Shown here: one piece after another, positions 4,734-6,109 of the stretch
How the letters are laid out: every line of letters begins with the position of its first letter
How positions within the stretch are numbered: position 1 is the first letter of the stretch
Assembly (NCBI GenBank): GCA_905192625.1
Contig: CAJJLI010000150.1
Location: 1-6,109 of the forward strand
DNA: 6,109 bases
Source of the DNA: an uncultured Clostridium sp.
GTDB taxonomy: Bacteria; Bacillota; Clostridia; Lachnospirales; Lachnospiraceae
Reading direction: 5' to 3'
The notes under the pieces: generated by a model
Told to the model about the DNA's origin: nothing
Databases searched by the model: none
Seen by the model: the letters and a program-made list of their open reading frames with translations, nothing else
Position numbers and translations under genes: made by a program

Positions 4734-4762
4734 ATTATATCGAAAAAAGTTGTTTGACTAAA
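4734..4762 (-). promoter_or_regulatory. Candidate msrA promoter
   Basis: On the minus strand, a perfect -10 TATAAT (4739-4734) lies about 28 bases before the msrA start; 17 bases further up is TTTAGT (4762-4757), only a 3/6 match to -35. The -10 is convincing, the -35 weak. Confidence 0.45.
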
Positions 4763-5048
4763 TTAAAAATAAAAAACGTATGGAACGTAACTGTTGTAGC
4801 TACTTTTAATATAAATATACCCGCTTTTTTATAATATACTATGAACGAATGATAGAAACAAGATTTATTAAATTATTTTGTTTCAATTGATAAAACTAGT
4901 TTAATAAAACTTGATAAAATAAGGAATTATAAGTAGATGGCAGAAGGGTGTTGAAAAAAAACGTTATAAGTGATACTCTGAAGAATTAGATGAAGCGTTT
5001 TACATATTCAGTATTAATAAAAAAAGTAGTGTAAAGGAAGATGAAAAG
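4763..5048. other. AT-rich intergenic stretch upstream of the xdhC-like gene
   Basis: No gene found. It contains a hairpin (4855-4864 with 4875-4884, one G-U, 10-nt loop) and a direct repeat TTGATAAAA at 4887-4895 and 4911-4919. A TATAAT at 4830-4835 lacks a good -35, so I cannot place the xdhC promoter. The xdhC frame is open back to a TGA at 4971 but with no start codon in that part. Confidence 0.4.
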
Positions 5049-6109
5049 ATGGAATACTTAGAAAAAAATTTGAATATATATAAAGAGCTGTTAGAAGTTG
5101 TACTAGAGGGAAAAGAAGCTTGTTTAAGTACCAAATTTAATAACAAGCAAGGAAGTATGGTAGAGACAAAAAAAAGTATTATAGTTAAGGATACCATGAA
5201 AGAGGAAGAAAAAAAGGCATATGAGCTGGGAATTCCTTATGTTTATGCAGAAAATGACACGACTACAGTTGTAGAACCATTTTTTCCAGAGGAACGCTTA
5301 ATTGTTTTAGGTGGGGGGCATGTAGCTCTACCAGTCGTGGAATTTGGCGCTAAAATTGGTTTTTCTGTTATTGTTGTCGATGACCGATTAAGTTTTGCAA
5401 ACACAGAACGTTTTCCTTTGGCGAAAGAAGTCATTTGCGATAGTTTTGAACATGCATTGGATGATTTGAAGTTAAAAGAAAATGATTATGTCGTAATCAT
5501 TACAAGAGGACATCGCCATGATACTACGTGCTTGAAAAAAATATGCAGTGGAATAGAGCCTGATTACGTAGGTATGATTGGTTCTAAACGAAGAACAGCA
5601 ATTGTTAAGGAAACCTTAATTGAAGAAGGATTTGACAAAGAAAGACTAGACCGAGTGCATACACCAATTGGTTTAAGTATCGGTGCAATTACACCAGAAG
5701 AGATTGCAATTTCCATCATGGCAGAATTAATTTCTCATAAGAGATTAGGGAGAGCAGAGAAAAAAACAAGAAATCGTTCGGACGTTGATTATGAAGTTAT
5801 GGAAGTATTAGCAAATGAAGTTAATGTTCCAAAAGCTATTTTAACCATAATACAATCCAAAGGATCAGTTCCAAGAGGAGCAGGAGCGAAGATGATTGTA
5901 TATGAAGATGGTAGAATCTTGGGTAGCATCGGAGGTGGTTGTAGCGAGGCTGCAGTACTTACAACGGCTCGAAGATTAATCGGATCAAAAACCTACCAAG
6001 TCGTTGATGTCGACTTAACTGGAGATGCAGCCGAAGAGGAAGGAATGGTTTGTGGATCAATTCCTTTTTCTTTCCAGAATTTTTCCCAGGCTTCATTAAA
6101 TCTTTGCTC
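5049..6109 (+). CDS. XdhC/CoxI-family molybdenum hydroxylase maturation protein (runs off the window)
   Basis: 353 codons are visible. XdhC proteins bind or insert the sulfurated molybdenum cofactor of xanthine-dehydrogenase-type enzymes; two-domain forms of this order occur in clostridial selenium-dependent molybdenum hydroxylase clusters. A Rossmann-type XdhC_C domain comes first: IVLGGGHVA (85-93), VVDDR (109-113), TRGHRHD (152-158), YVGMIGSKRR (173-182), then TPIGLSIGAITPEEIA (about 204-219). The CoxI/XdhC domain follows: KGSVPRGAGAKM (271-282), GSIGGGC with C298, and GMVCG with C335. Family members continue with a second Gly and a short strand; here the residues after G336 (SIPFSFQNFSQ...) do not resemble that, see findings. 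The start is ATG 5049, with GGAAG 8 bases upstream; the alternative ATG 5041 is out of frame. Cytoplasmic. No hydroxylase gene is in the window. Confidence 0.88.
   Translation, partial: MEYLEKNLNIYKELLEVVLEGKEACLSTKFNNKQGSMVETKKSIIVKDTMKEEEKKAYELGIPYVYAENDTTTVVEPFFPEERLIVLGGGHVALPVVEFGAKIGFSVIVVDDRLSFANTERFPLAKEVICDSFEHALDDLKLKENDYVVIITRGHRHDTTCLKKICSGIEPDYVGMIGSKRRTAIVKETLIEEGFDKERLDRVHTPIGLSIGAITPEEIAISIMAELISHKRLGRAEKKTRNRSDVDYEVMEVLANEVNVPKAILTIIQSKGSVPRGAGAKMIVYEDGRILGSIGGGCSEAAVLTTARRLIGSKTYQVVDVDLTGDAAEEEGMVCGSIPFSFQNFSQASLNLC
6057..6109 (-). other. Possible coding end of an unrelated gene on the minus strand
   Basis: The last 53 bases read on the minus strand as EQRFNEAWEKFWKEKGID, a credible amphipathic coding sequence, while the plus frame gives a low-complexity F/S/Q-rich tail. 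This begins precisely where the XdhC family match stops. No start or stop is visible; it is either a joined foreign segment or chance. Confidence 0.35.

Noticed and set aside
4775..4790. AAACG...CGTAA upstream of msrA as a further operator copy
   Set aside because: The spacer is 7 bases rather than 6 and only one half matches well; no other copies lie near.
5000..5434. Minus-strand frames of 65 and 63 codons over the xdhC-like gene
   Set aside because: They are complementary to the Rossmann-domain coding region; no ribosome sites, low-complexity composition.

Overview
The window looks like chromosomal DNA from a low-GC Gram-positive bacterium of the Clostridia, most plausibly a Lachnospiraceae-type organism. 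The reasons are strong AT bias, purine-rich Shine-Dalgarno sites, intrinsic terminators with U-tracts, a tRNA-Trp gene without an encoded CCA end, and protein families common in that group. The taxonomic placement is inference.

Layout. (1) 1-929: the 3' two thirds of an FAD-dependent dehydrogenase gene (COG2509 type), closed by a strong terminator at 1038-1090. (2) 1091-1404: no intact gene, only two unexplained hairpins and a possible decayed coding fragment. (3) 1405-1477, minus: tRNA-Trp(CCA) with its own promoter and terminator. (4) 1709-1969: a GlsB/YeaQ/YmgE-type small membrane protein. (5) 2015-3834: a stranded piece of a mobile element. A minus-strand operon encodes an XRE repressor and an ImmA/IrrE metalloprotease carrying an extra C-terminal zinc-ribbon-like segment. 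Divergent from it are a 67-residue Cro-like HTH protein and, further on, a two-helix phage-type membrane protein whose usual start position appears to read ATC. No integrase, excisionase or structural gene is present. (6) 3835-4204: hairpins and short remnants, ending in a nested terminator. (7) 4205-4705, minus: msrA, peptide methionine sulfoxide reductase. (8) 5049 to the window end: an XdhC/CoxI-family molybdenum-hydroxylase maturation protein, whose expected sequence stops abruptly at a GATC near 6055.

How it works together. The most informative part is the 3037-3219 control region. It holds two divergent sigma-A-type promoters that are exact mirror images about position 3118.5. Four copies of a quasi-palindrome TTRCG-N6-CGYAA, or degenerate versions of it, sit in mirror positions: one in the spacer of each promoter and one 8 bp upstream of each -35. 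A further, perfect copy lies just downstream of the predicted Cro-side transcription start and has no counterpart on the repressor side. This is the expected wiring of an ImmR/ImmA-like repressor-antirepressor switch: repressor and Cro-like protein compete for shared operators and the metalloprotease removes the repressor. The assignment of binding sites to these proteins is inference from position and repetition.

The remaining genes (dehydrogenase, tRNA, GlsB-like, msrA, xdhC) are ordinary, separately transcribed chromosomal genes with no evident functional link to each other.
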